A stretch of 64,000 bases of DNA from Parasediminibacterium sp051861445 (GTDB lineage Bacteria > Bacteroidota > Bacteroidia > Chitinophagales > Chitinophagaceae). Below the pieces are notes generated by a model. That model was not told the origin of the DNA. It ran no database searches and saw only the letters and a program-made list of their open reading frames with translations. Numbering within the stretch: the stretch's first letter is position 1; every line of letters begins with the position of its first letter. This document shows, piece by piece, positions 37,402 to 47,100 of the stretch. Location: assembly GCA_051861445.1 (NCBI GenBank), contig JBHYCS010000020.1, positions 30,729 through 94,728 of the forward strand. Direction: 5' to 3'. The position numbers were made by a program, and so were the translations under genes.

Positions 37402-38364
37402 ATGGAAGAAAGAATAGATGTTTCACACTTACAAACAACAGTGCAACAAATAAAAAGTGAAATTGGAAAAGTGTTGGTAGGTCAGCATATGATGATCGAT
37501 CTATTATTAACTGCTATTTTAGCAGAAGGGCATGTATTAATTGAGGGTGTGCCAGGTGTAGCTAAAACCTTGGCTGCAAAACTCATTGCTCGTTGTATAG
37601 ATGTACCATTTAATCGTATTCAATTTACACCCGATTTAATGCCAAGCGATGTATTGGGAACAAATGTTTTTAATCCACAAACGAATGCATTTACCTATAA
37701 AAAAGGCCCCATTTTTAGCAATATTGTTTTAATAGATGAAATTAATCGTTCTCCTGCAAAAACCCAAGCAGCTTTGTTTGAAGTAATGGAAGAAAAGCAA
37801 GTAACGAGTGATGGGATAACTTATAAAATGGACGAACCTTTTATTGTTTTGGCCACCCAAAACCCAGTAGAACAAGAAGGAACTTACCGTTTACCAGAAG
37901 CACAATTAGACAGATTTTTGTTTAAAATTGAAGTTGGATATCCTGATATCAATGAAGAACTATTGATTTTGCAACATGCAGATAAAGGCATTACTACCCA
38001 TTTTACAACAGAAGTTCAGCCGATTTTAAATGCAGCTATGGTTCAATCGTTTCGTTTATTGGTTTCAAAAATTCATATCGAAGAAAAAGTATTGCAATTT
38101 ATAGCCACCTTAATTCAAGAAACACGCAACAATAAATCGCTTTTTTTAGGTGCTTCACCAAGGGCAAGTGTAGCCGTGTTGAAAGCATCAAAAGCTTTTG
38201 CAGCTATGCAAGGACGAGATTTTGTTACGCCTGACGATGTAATCACTGTTTTACACCCTGTATTGTGTCATCGTATTATTTTAACACCAGAAAAAGAAAT
38301 GGAAGGTGTAACAACCAATCAAGTAATTGCTTCCATTATTAAAAAGGTAGAAGTGCCACGTTAA
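37402..38364 (+). CDS. MoxR-family AAA+ ATPase
   Basis: A 320-residue MoxR ATPase, a chaperone-like AAA+ protein that works with VWA-domain partners to assemble or remodel protein complexes. Walker A GVPGVAKT (residues 49-56), Walker B LIDEIN (about 110-115), sensor LATQNPVEQEGTYRLPEAQLDRF, and the C-terminal lid with LGASPRASVAVLKASKAFA. The catalytic features are intact. The cognate VWA-like partner is expected to be the DUF58 protein encoded 45 bases downstream. Confidence 0.94.
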   Translation: MEERIDVSHLQTTVQQIKSEIGKVLVGQHMMIDLLLTAILAEGHVLIEGVPGVAKTLAAKLIARCIDVPFNRIQFTPDLMPSDVLGTNVFNPQTNAFTYKKGPIFSNIVLIDEINRSPAKTQAALFEVMEEKQVTSDGITYKMDEPFIVLATQNPVEQEGTYRLPEAQLDRFLFKIEVGYPDINEELLILQHADKGITTHFTTEVQPILNAAMVQSFRLLVSKIHIEEKVLQFIATLIQETRNNKSLFLGASPRASVAVLKASKAFAAMQGRDFVTPDDVITVLHPVLCHRIILTPEKEMEGVTTNQVIASIIKKVEVPR

Positions 38365-38409
38365 AACAATTATCGGTTCATTTTTTCAGATCGTTTATTC
38401 ATGTATTGA

Positions 38410-39753
38410 ATGCATTTTTTTAAAAATTATATCGCTCCTTTATTTGGTACAAACAAATTGTACATGGCCATTTGCCTATGTATTTTTTTGTTTTTATGTA
38501 AATTTTTTTTAGCATGGATGGGCTATATTCCTGAGTTGTCTGTTGTTGTTTTAATAGTGTTATTGTTGGTAGATTATTGGTTTCTTTTTTTACCCAAAAA
38601 TCCAATCACTGCACAACGTTTTTTGGCAGAAAGATTAAGTAATGGCGATGAAAATAATATACAAATAAGCATTGTTAGTACATATGGTAATACTGTTTCT
38701 GTAGAAATTATCGATGAAATTCCACACCAATTCCAGAATAGAAATGTTTGTTTTTACACTCGTTTAGAGCCGCAACAACAACAATCTATTCACTATCAAT
38801 TGCGTCCTTTAAAAAGAGGATTATACAATTTTGGTCATATTCTAGTGTATGTAAATGGAATTTTTTCGCTGCTTAAAAAAAGACATATTATACAAGCAAC
38901 TATTGATGTGCCTGTATATCCATCTTACCTGCAACTACGGCAATATCAATTGATGGCTATCAGTAATCGTTTAAGCGAAGCCGGTATTAAAAAAGTTCGA
39001 CGTTTTGGACACAGTATGGAATTTGAACAAATTAAAGAATATGTTCAAGGAGATGATTATAGAACACTCAATTGGCAAGCAACTGCAAGGCGTGGACAAT
39101 TAATGGTGAATACGTATAGTGATGAAAAAAGCCAACAAGTGTATTGCATTATCGATAAAGGTAGAATTATGAAAATGCCTTTTGATGGTTTGAGTTTGTT
39201 AGATTATTCTATCAATGCATCTTTAGTACTCAGCAATATTGCTCTTATGAAGCAAGATAAAGCTGGATTAGTAACTTTCTCCGATACGATGGGCACTCAT
39301 GTAAAAGCCGATAAAAAAGCATTGCAAATGCAATTGATTATTGATGCTTTGTACAACCAAAAAACCAAGTATTTAGAAACTGATTTTGAAAAATTATATA
39401 GCCACTTAAAAACAAAGGTTACACAACGAAGTTTGATTGTGTTGTTTACCAATTTTGAGAGTTTGAGCGGAATGCGTAGACAATTGCCTTACTTGAAAAA
39501 AATTGCTTCACAGCATTTATTAATTACTGTATTTTTTAAAAATACGACGCTTCAACAATTACTAGATGCAAATGTGCAGAAAGTAGAAGATGTATTTAAC
39601 AAAGCAATAGCAGAACAATTTGATTATGAAAAGCGGCAAATTGTAAAAGAATTAAATATTGTTGGTATAAATACGATACTTACAGCACCAAAAGATTTAA
39701 CAGTAAATGCCATTAATAAATACTTAGAAATTAAAGCTAGAAATCTATTGTAG
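38410..39753 (+). CDS. DUF58-domain protein, VWA-like MoxR partner
   Basis: A 447-residue protein with two membrane helices near the N-terminus (about residues 15-37 and 42-58), a beta-rich region, and the DUF58 domain with the signature VQGDDYRTLNWQATARRGQL (about 215-235) followed by a VWA-like fold. The metal-binding DxSxS loop is degenerate, reading IIDKGRIMKM at the expected place, which seems usual for the Bacteroidota form but suggests the fold may not bind metal in the classical way. Last gene of the cluster; likely held at the membrane as the client or partner of MoxR. Confidence 0.87.
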   Translation: MHFFKNYIAPLFGTNKLYMAICLCIFLFLCKFFLAWMGYIPELSVVVLIVLLLVDYWFLFLPKNPITAQRFLAERLSNGDENNIQISIVSTYGNTVSVEIIDEIPHQFQNRNVCFYTRLEPQQQQSIHYQLRPLKRGLYNFGHILVYVNGIFSLLKKRHIIQATIDVPVYPSYLQLRQYQLMAISNRLSEAGIKKVRRFGHSMEFEQIKEYVQGDDYRTLNWQATARRGQLMVNTYSDEKSQQVYCIIDKGRIMKMPFDGLSLLDYSINASLVLSNIALMKQDKAGLVTFSDTMGTHVKADKKALQMQLIIDALYNQKTKYLETDFEKLYSHLKTKVTQRSLIVLFTNFESLSGMRRQLPYLKKIASQHLLITVFFKNTTLQQLLDANVQKVEDVFNKAIAEQFDYEKRQIVKELNIVGINTILTAPKDLTVNAINKYLEIKARNLL

Positions 39754-39812
39754 CAAAACAAACCATAGTAACCACATTTTACATATTTTTACCTCCACAA
39801 AAAAGCGGAAAG

Positions 39813-40022
39813 ATGACAATTGAACAATTCAAAACACTTACTTTAGAAAAAAAATTATCAGAAATTAAATACAACGGCAATATTTTAGGCTCATATGAGC
39901 GTCCAAACGAAGAGGGTGGAACAAAAGTACCTGGTGATATTTACGAATTACACGATTTTTGGGTGTATTTAAGTGAAGATGAACAAATGGTAATTCCTAC
40001 AAGAAGAAATCCATTGGCGTAA
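39813..40022 (+). CDS. Short conserved protein of unknown function
   Basis: A 69-residue soluble protein (MTIEQFKTLTLEKKLSEI...). It is hydrophilic with no signal peptide or membrane helix. The middle contains YERPNEEGGTKVPGDIYELHDFWVYLS, well ordered and not low-complexity, and codon use looks like that of neighbouring genes. A strong terminator follows 25 bases after the stop, supporting a real transcript. No family is recognised; I infer a small domain of mixed alpha/beta structure. Confidence 0.7.
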   Translation: MTIEQFKTLTLEKKLSEIKYNGNILGSYERPNEEGGTKVPGDIYELHDFWVYLSEDEQMVIPTRRNPLA

Positions 40023-40046
40023 TTTAGTTTGATGTTTATATAATAA

Positions 40047-40077
40047 AAAAAAGACTGCAATAGTTGCGGTCTTTTTT
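40047..40077 (+). terminator. Rho-independent terminator
   Basis: A 14-base stem with one G-U pair (40047-40060 with 40064-40077), 3-base loop, and a T6 run in the right arm, 25 bases after the stop of the 69-residue protein gene. Nearly symmetrical A- and T-runs make it usable in both directions. Confidence 0.85.
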
Positions 40078-40217
40078 GTTGGTATATGTATTTGAATAGT
40101 TACTTTTTAAAAAAGTAGATAAAATTCAATGATTGTAAGCTACCTAAAAACAAAAAAACGAAATCAAAATGGCTCATTAAATTCATTTATAAATCTTAAT
40201 TTTATAAAAATTGCAAT

Positions 40218-40331
40218 ATGAGCACTTTTATAGAAGATGCATTAAAACTATCGAAAGAAGAAAAGATAGAATTGTATTATCAGTTGCAAAAATCATTAGG
40301 CTTTGATGATTATGAATTGTCTGATGAATAA
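40218..40331 (+). CDS. 37-residue antitoxin-like ORF
   Basis: ATG at 40218 to TAA at 40329-40331 encodes 37 residues: MSTFIEDALKLSKEEKIELY, then YQLQKSLGFDDYELSDE. The pattern DALKLSKEEKIELYYQLQKSL resembles the conserved helix of small addiction-module antitoxins (typically ALxLxxEERxELxxxLxxSL), but is about half the usual length and no toxin gene (RelE/ParE type) follows. It could be a truncated relic or a genuine micro-protein. It precedes the KAP NTPase gene by 58 bases on the same strand. The remaining sequence of the 40023-40389 gap holds a terminator (40047-40077) and nothing else recognised. Confidence 0.4.
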   Translation: MSTFIEDALKLSKEEKIELYYQLQKSLGFDDYELSDE

Positions 40332-40389
40332 ATACAAGCGTCGTATTAAATGCTAAGCAATTACTTCAATCAATAACAAAATTTATAAA

Positions 40390-42999
40390 ATGGATGAAAA
40401 GAAAAAGGTACAACGATTTAAAATAAGTAAATGGTATACTGACTGGTCTAAACTAAATTTTTCGTTATATTTTAAAGAGTTTAACTTTTATATTTTTTGT
40501 TGGCTTTTTGTTTTTATTGCTGTAATTATTTTATTTCACAAACCATTACAACAGTTTTTTAATTTTATTTTAGTAACTCCTATTCTCTCTACATGCCCTA
40601 AGAATTTAGGAGTTGACTTTGTTTTTATATCAATTGCTTTTGTTTCGCTCTCTTTTTTCTTTAGACAACTATATAAACACTTACTTCCTACAACTAACTC
40701 TCTTCTTTTTGGTTTTAGTATTACAGTTCTTTATATAATCTTTATTAAAAATAGTAATCTTTATAAATTTTATCATTTTTCCCATTTTTTTACAAACACT
40801 ACTTATGCCTCTGTTTTTTTAATAAGTATTTTACCACTACTGTTCACTTATAAGGCATACATGAATCCTTTAACAAAAAAGCCAACAAAATTTTCATTGA
40901 TAGATGATTCTACATCAGTCCATATGTATGAGGATATATATGAAAGAACTAATTATGCAATTTCAGTAGCAAAACACATTTTACATACATCCTCCGACAG
41001 CTCATTTGCAATCGGAGTAATTGGTGATTGGGGTACTGGAAAAAGTGATTTTTTAAAAAGATTAAAAACGATTCTTGAAAAAGACAATGAAAATATAATA
41101 TTTGAATTTAATCCATGGAGGGTAAATAAAACTGATTCAATCATAGACGAGTTCTTCAAAGCTTTTTCAAATAAGTTAAAGCCATACAATCAGTCTATTA
41201 CTGGAACAATTAATGATTATTCCAATCGCATTCTAAAACCTGCAAGTGAAACTCACTTGAAATTTGTTGATGCATTAATCGGTAGTTGGTTTCAAAATGA
41301 TGACATACAAGATAAATACAATACAATTAATGAATCGATCAAAGCAACATCAAAAAGAATTGTAGTTTTTATTGATGATGTAGATAGGCTGACAGGCAAA
41401 GAAGTTATGGAAATTTTACGTATTATCAGAAATACCGCAAATTTTGCAAATACTTTCTTTATTGTTGGGCTTGACCAAAATTATATTGTTAATGTGTTAA
41501 AGAATACAAAGGATTTTTTTAATGAAGAAGAATACTTAAAAAAAGTATTTCAATTAACTATAACGTTGCCAGCCTTTAAAAAAAACAGCCTCATAGGTGA
41601 AATAAAAAAAAACTTGTGCACTCCAGACCTCTCCCAAGCGGACAGGGATAAAATTGATCTAGCTCTACAAACTTTGTATGAAAATACAGATGATCAAGCT
41701 GCTGAATTTATTTTATCATATTTTACTTATGAAACAATTTTAGAAAAAATGCTTGATAATGTTAGAGACTTAAAGCGGTTTTGTAATTCTTTTAAGATAG
41801 CTTTTAATATCCTCAAGGATGAAGCTGACATTCACGACTTGCTGATACTTGAATTAATCAGAAATAAAAACATGGAATTATATAACAATATTCGAAATAA
41901 AAGTATCCTTAAAACTGAGTTTGATAAACCGAATCAATTAATCCTCAAAAATGAAAATTGGGAACTTTTCAAAAATCAATTACCGGAAAAAGACAGAGAT
42001 GCTTTAGAAAGTGCTTTGGTTTTTCTTTTTAATAATCATCCACTAAAAAATCAAAGAAAGCTGTTATATCCTCATAATTTTTATATCTATTTTTCGTACC
42101 ATCTTTTTAATCTAATTTCATTTCATGAGTTTAATGAAACTTTACAAAAAAGTATAGATGATATTATACAAACATTTAATAAATGGATTGCAGAGGGTAA
42201 AGAAAATGAGCTATATCAAATAATTTCAAATTTAAACGACTTTCAAGATTCGGATTCACTAAGAAAATTTACAGTAATATTATTAAGGATTGCTACACCT
42301 AGATCACCTTGGTTTGAACAGGTTAGAAGACTGATTTACCTTAATTGGCAAAGAAATCAAAAAAAATATTTTAAATCAATTAATGAGCGTCACAAAGAGT
42401 TTATTTGTTCAATTTTTGAAGAAGAGTCAATTGATTCTTTTACTCGGGCTTCATTAGCTTTTCAATTTTTAAAGGGTATACGAGAAAATGCGATAATAGA
42501 AAGTGGCTTTTTTCTTAAGGGTAAGGAATTGAGAAACTTGATTTACAAACTTTTTGACAATTATCTTAATTCTAATCCTAATAATCCTAATAAAACTATT
42601 GAATATTTTTACTTAAATGATTATAGAATAGAAAATCTATATGTGGTGCGTTTCCCTCCAGCATGTAAAAGGTTTAAAAACTATTTGTTATCTAATGATG
42701 ATGGTTTGAAAGGATATACAAAAATATTACTTCGTTCATCGCAGATTCATTATAATGGAAATCTAGTACTAGAGCCATTTATAGTACAAATATTTCCTAA
42801 CTGGAAAATATTTGAGACAAAACTTGCTAATACAGAATTTGATGATAACAACGTAAATCGACTTAAAAAAATCTTACTTAATTATTTAGAAACTTATTTT
42901 AATTCTGGGGAGAAACCCTTTAAAATATCAGATCAAGATGATAAAGGGTTTGTTGAAAAGCTGCTAAACTTAAAAGAATCTTCAATTGATGAAGATTAG
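40390..42999 (+). CDS. Four-TM KAP-family P-loop NTPase
   Basis: An 869-residue member of the KAP family of P-loop NTPases (named after Kidins220/ARMS and PifA, which mediates phage exclusion by the F plasmid). Four predicted membrane helices lie before the P-loop (about residues 32-50, 74-95, 103-119, 137-155). Then Walker A GDWGTGKS (212-219), the KAP-typical IIFEFNPWRVNKTDSIIDEF, and Walker B VVFIDDVDRL (325-334). The C-terminal 450 residues are helical without recognised domain. Bacterial KAP proteins are anchored on the inner face of the membrane and patchily distributed. The gene looks more AT-rich and uses more CTT/CTC/TCC codons than its neighbours, consistent with transfer. A phage-defence role is plausible but unproven. 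Confidence 0.85.
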   Translation: MDEKKKVQRFKISKWYTDWSKLNFSLYFKEFNFYIFCWLFVFIAVIILFHKPLQQFFNFILVTPILSTCPKNLGVDFVFISIAFVSLSFFFRQLYKHLLPTTNSLLFGFSITVLYIIFIKNSNLYKFYHFSHFFTNTTYASVFLISILPLLFTYKAYMNPLTKKPTKFSLIDDSTSVHMYEDIYERTNYAISVAKHILHTSSDSSFAIGVIGDWGTGKSDFLKRLKTILEKDNENIIFEFNPWRVNKTDSIIDEFFKAFSNKLKPYNQSITGTINDYSNRILKPASETHLKFVDALIGSWFQNDDIQDKYNTINESIKATSKRIVVFIDDVDRLTGKEVMEILRIIRNTANFANTFFIVGLDQNYIVNVLKNTKDFFNEEEYLKKVFQLTITLPAFKKNSLIGEIKKNLCTPDLSQADRDKIDLALQTLYENTDDQAAEFILSYFTYETILEKMLDNVRDLKRFCNSFKIAFNILKDEADIHDLLILELIRNKNMELYNNIRNKSILKTEFDKPNQLILKNENWELFKNQLPEKDRDALESALVFLFNNHPLKNQRKLLYPHNFYIYFSYHLFNLISFHEFNETLQKSIDDIIQTFNKWIAEGKENELYQIISNLNDFQDSDSLRKFTVILLRIATPRSPWFEQVRRLIYLNWQRNQKKYFKSINERHKEFICSIFEEESIDSFTRASLAFQFLKGIRENAIIESGFFLKGKELRNLIYKLFDNYLNSNPNNPNKTIEYFYLNDYRIENLYVVRFPPACKRFKNYLLSNDDGLKGYTKILLRSSQIHYNGNLVLEPFIVQIFPNWKIFETKLANTEFDDNNVNRLKKILLNYLETYFNSGEKPFKISDQDDKGFVEKLLNLKESSIDED

Positions 43000-43365
43000 C
43001 ACTCAAAAGTAACTTCATACGACATGAGGTTTTATATAAGTATATTCACAAGGAATAAAATTTGGAAAAAAATATTAAACATAAGCAAAAACAATGAGGA
43101 ACAATATTTAATATAAATACAAAAATAGCGAAGAATAAATTTGGGTTTAAGGGGTAGGAAGGTTAAAATTCTGATGCTATAACTTTTCATAGTCTATTTG
43201 ATTGAGCAAAACGTAATCATCATGGCTGTTTTTCATCAAAAAAGACATCCTAAAAAGCTAATGAACAGATTGTAGCTAATTATATTAAAACCGATAATTT
43301 AGACCAATCAATATTAGCTGCCATAGAAAAATGAGGTATCGTAATACAATTTTCAATACAAATTT
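43000..43365. other. 366-base gap with possible gene debris
   Basis: No intact gene is seen between the KAP NTPase and dnaE stop codons. In the last 150 bases, short open stretches in different frames look like remnants: from 43257 to 43334 the plus strand reads ANEQIVANYIKTDNLDQSIL and on to a stop after five more residues, but a stop codon at 43251 cuts it from anything upstream, and no start is available. No terminator hairpin with a T-run was found for either flanking gene. Confidence 0.4.
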
Positions 43366-46300
43366 TTAACTTCCAACCAACCCTACTTGTACATCAATAT
43401 CAATATTATTCAATAAAAATTGAGCCATATCATCGTTCATGGTAAAGCCCTTTTCACTAGTAAATAAATTGATTTTAATTTGTTCTCTAGGCTCGTTGAT
43501 GGTAAATTTTAAGGTAGATTTTCCCGGATTTTGCATCACATTATTACTCATAAACGATACAAATTCTGCTGATACAGCAGAAGGGTGTAAGCCAATTTCT
43601 ATCGATTTTGTTAGGTTTTGTTTTGCTGTTTCTAATAAGTTTATACTACTTACTTTAAACTCGTAGCTATCAGCTTTCCAAGAAGCTTTAAAAAAGCCAT
43701 TAACCAATACATTTTTCCCTTTATCTAAATAATCTTTAAACCTCATATAATCATCGCTCCACAAAGCAATTTCTGTTTTACCACTAAAATCTTCTAGCGT
43801 TAAAATACCAAAGTTTCTACCTGTTTTTGTAGTTCTATGTTGTGCATCAGTTACCAATCCTGCAATTCTAAAAGGCTTACCAGCATTAGATTGCATTAAA
43901 GCAGGATTGTCTTTTACTTCGTTAAAATCGCTTAATTGTATAATTCCATAATACTTCATTTCAAACTTAAAATTATCTAATGGATGCCCACTCATAAACA
44001 TGCCTGTTACATCTTTTTCATGGTCTAATTTTTCGGTTAAACCCCATTGTTCACAAGGTGCTATTTTGGGTGTAGGAACATTCATTTCAGTAGCAAAATC
44101 ACCAAATAATGTATTGCTACTACCTGTTTTAGCAGTTTGTTGTGCTTGTCCGTAAGCAATAATTTTTTCTAAGCCAGATAGTTTTTCGCCTTCAGCAATA
44201 TAAAAATATTGAGCTCGGTGTAATTCTGGAAAACAATCAAAGCCACCACTGTAGGCAATACTTTCCAACGATTTTTTGTTTACATTTCTTCCGACTAAGC
44301 GTTTACTAAAGTCAAAAACATCTTTATATAAACCATTCTTTTTTCTTTCTTCAATAATGGTATCAACAGCAGCATCACCAGCACCTTTTAATCCACCCAA
44401 TCCAAAACGAATTTCCCCTTTACTATTTACAGCAAAGCCTTTTAAAGATTCGTTTACATCTGGCCCTAAAACTTTCAATCCCATGCGTTTACATTCTTCC
44501 ATAAAAAATGTAATTTTTTCAATGCTACCAGCATGATTTAGTACAGCAGCCATGTATTCGCTAGGATAATGTGCTTTTAAATAGGCTGTTTGGTAAGCCA
44601 CAAACGCATAACAAGTGGAGTGTGATTTATTAAATGCATATTGAGCAAAAGCTTCCCAGTCTGTCCAAATTTTTTCTAATTTATCAGCAGGATGCCCTTT
44701 TGCAGTGGCACCACTAATAAATTGGGCTTTCATTTTATCTAGTACAGCTTTTTGTTTTTTACCCATTGCTTTACGCAAAACGTCGGCATCGCCTTTTGAA
44801 AAACCAGCTAATTTTTGCGATAAAAGCATTACCTGTTCTTGATAAACCGTAATACCGTAGGTTTCTTGCAAATGTTCTTCCATGTCAGGAACATCGTAGC
44901 TAATGGCTTCTCTACCCATTTTGCGTTCAATAAATGTAGGAATATAAGCAATTGGTCCTGGTCTGTACAAGGCATTCATGGCAATTAAATCGCCAAATTT
45001 ATCAGGTTTTAATTCACGTAAATATTTTTGCATGCCCACACTTTCAAATTGAAATGTGGCATTGGTTTCTCCTCGTTGATACAATTCAAAAGTTGCAGCA
45101 TCATCTAATGGAATATTGTCTATTTCAATGTCAATTCCATGATTTTGTTTGATGAGTTCAAGTGCAGTTTTTAAAATCGATAAGGTTTTTAAACCCAAAA
45201 AGTCCATCTTAATTACACCTGCTTCTTCAATAACATTTCCTTGAATTTGTGTAACCCATAAAGGCGAATCTTTTGCTATAGAAACAGGTAATAATTCGGT
45301 TAAATCTTTAGGGGCAATAATAATTCCTGCTGCATGAATACCTGTATTTCTCACGCTTCCTTCTAAGCGTTCTGCTTCTTTTAAAACTTTGGCTCTTAAA
45401 TCGGTGCCGTTATAAATTTCCCTGAGTTGCTTTACATTTTCTAAGTCTTCTGCTTGTAAACCTTCTTTTTCTTCTAAGCTTTTTTCGCCATCTTTTTTTG
45501 TTAGTGGAGCTTTTAAAACCCTTCCTAAATCGGTGCCAGGTTTATCAGGTACCAATTTGGCAAGCATATTACTTTCACTCAATGGCAAATCCATTACTCT
45601 AGCAACATCTTTAATACTGCTTTTTGCAGCCATTGTACCGTACGTAATAATTTGTGCTACTTGTTCTTTTCCATATTTCTGAACAACATAGTCAATCACT
45701 CTTTGCCTGCCTTCATCATCAAAATCGGTATCAATATCTGGCATCGATTTTCGATCTGGATTTAAAAAACGCTCAAATAGTAAATTGTATTTAATTGGGT
45801 CAATATTGGTAATGCCAATACAATAAGCAACCACAGAACCAGCAGCAGAACCACGACCAGGTCCTACAAAAACACCCATATCTCTACCTGCTTTAATAAA
45901 GTCGCTTACAATTAAAAAGTAACCAGCAAAACCCATTATTTTAATGGTGTTTAGCTCAAAGTCTATACGTTCTTGTGCTTCAGGGCTAATATCGGTGTAT
46001 CGCATTTTTGCCCCTTCATACGTAATATGTTTTAAAAATTCCCATTGGTTAAGCGTATCATCTGTATGAACTTTAAATGCCTGAGGAATCGGAAAATTGG
46101 GTAGCAAAATATCTTTCTTCAAATTCAAAACCTCAACCTTATCTACAATTCTGTTGGTATTATCTATACTTTCAGGAATATCATGAAAGAGTTGTTTCAT
46201 TTCGTCTGGCGACTTAAAATAAAACTGATTATTTGGAAATTTAAATCGTCTGTTTTTTACAATTGCATCATCATTCACAAAATCATCAAAGCCAGGAGTA

Positions 46301-47043
46301 GCTTGTTTTTCACCTGTATTTATACACAATAAAATATCATGAGCATTCGAATCTTCCTGATCTACATAATGGCTATCGTTGGTAGCAATTACATGCACAT
46401 TGTGTTTTTTTGCAAACTTTAAAAGTGTGTTATTAATTACTTCTTGCTCCTTAATTTCATGGCGTTGAATTTCTATATAATAATCTTCGCCAAACAAATC
46501 TAACCACCATTTAAATTCAGCTTCAGCCGCTTCTTCGCCTTTATTTAAAATGGTTTGAGGTACATAAGCACCAATACAACAAGTAGTAGCAATTAAGCCT
46601 TCGTGGTATTTTTCAATTAATTCCTTATCAATTCTTGGATATTTACTGTACATGCCTTCAATAAAACCCAAAGAGGTTAGCTTCACCAAATTTTGATAGC
46701 CAATTTTATTTTTTGCCAACAATACTTGGTGAAAACGTTCATCTTTCAATTCTTTCGAAAACGTTTTTTGATGTCTATCTTTTACCACATAAAACTCACA
46801 ACCAACAATTGGTTTTATGGTAGGTTCTAAAATGTCTTTTCCATTAGTATCTTTTCCCACCACTTTTGTATTCTTCCAAGCTTGAGCCACAAATTCAAAA
46901 GCCCCAAACATATTTCCATGATCTGTAATTGCCAAAGCAGGCATATTGTGTTTTGCTGCTTTTTTATACAAACCATCAATAGCAGCAGCACCATCTAACA
47001 AAGAATATTGTGTATGAACATGTAAATGCGAAAATTGACACAT
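43366..47043 (-). CDS. dnaE: DNA polymerase III alpha subunit
   Basis: A 1225-residue replicative DNA polymerase (C-family). N-terminal PHP domain (CQFSHLHVHTQYSLLDGAA, residues 2-20), then the palm with the catalytic aspartates in SMPDIDTDFDDEGR and the upstream glycine-rich GPGRGSAAGSVVAYCIGITN, the fingers and the tandem HhH region, and a C-terminal OB fold (RIAGLVTDAQHRTTKTGRNFG, about 1040-1060) with a tau-binding tail. Length is normal for the DnaE1 type in Bacteroidota. Start ATG at 47043 fits the conserved N-terminus. A copy of a two-block repeat lies 58 bases upstream of the start. Confidence 0.97.
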   Translation of the reverse strand: MCQFSHLHVHTQYSLLDGAAAIDGLYKKAAKHNMPALAITDHGNMFGAFEFVAQAWKNTKVVGKDTNGKDILEPTIKPIVGCEFYVVKDRHQKTFSKELKDERFHQVLLAKNKIGYQNLVKLTSLGFIEGMYSKYPRIDKELIEKYHEGLIATTCCIGAYVPQTILNKGEEAAEAEFKWWLDLFGEDYYIEIQRHEIKEQEVINNTLLKFAKKHNVHVIATNDSHYVDQEDSNAHDILLCINTGEKQATPGFDDFVNDDAIVKNRRFKFPNNQFYFKSPDEMKQLFHDIPESIDNTNRIVDKVEVLNLKKDILLPNFPIPQAFKVHTDDTLNQWEFLKHITYEGAKMRYTDISPEAQERIDFELNTIKIMGFAGYFLIVSDFIKAGRDMGVFVGPGRGSAAGSVVAYCIGITNIDPIKYNLLFERFLNPDRKSMPDIDTDFDDEGRQRVIDYVVQKYGKEQVAQIITYGTMAAKSSIKDVARVMDLPLSESNMLAKLVPDKPGTDLGRVLKAPLTKKDGEKSLEEKEGLQAEDLENVKQLREIYNGTDLRAKVLKEAERLEGSVRNTGIHAAGIIIAPKDLTELLPVSIAKDSPLWVTQIQGNVIEEAGVIKMDFLGLKTLSILKTALELIKQNHGIDIEIDNIPLDDAATFELYQRGETNATFQFESVGMQKYLRELKPDKFGDLIAMNALYRPGPIAYIPTFIERKMGREAISYDVPDMEEHLQETYGITVYQEQVMLLSQKLAGFSKGDADVLRKAMGKKQKAVLDKMKAQFISGATAKGHPADKLEKIWTDWEAFAQYAFNKSHSTCYAFVAYQTAYLKAHYPSEYMAAVLNHAGSIEKITFFMEECKRMGLKVLGPDVNESLKGFAVNSKGEIRFGLGGLKGAGDAAVDTIIEERKKNGLYKDVFDFSKRLVGRNVNKKSLESIAYSGGFDCFPELHRAQYFYIAEGEKLSGLEKIIAYGQAQQTAKTGSSNTLFGDFATEMNVPTPKIAPCEQWGLTEKLDHEKDVTGMFMSGHPLDNFKFEMKYYGIIQLSDFNEVKDNPALMQSNAGKPFRIAGLVTDAQHRTTKTGRNFGILTLEDFSGKTEIALWSDDYMRFKDYLDKGKNVLVNGFFKASWKADSYEFKVSSINLLETAKQNLTKSIEIGLHPSAVSAEFVSFMSNNVMQNPGKSTLKFTINEPREQIKINLFTSEKGFTMNDDMAQFLLNNIDIDVQVGLVGS

Positions 47044-47100
47044 AGTAATCTTTTCTTTTTTATGAAACCAACTTTTGTAATTCTATTCAGCCGCCGTTGC

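Noticed and set aside
40390..43365. Mobile element carrying the KAP gene
   Set aside because: No integrase, transposase, terminal repeats or target-site duplication could be seen, so only an accessory insertion is suggested.
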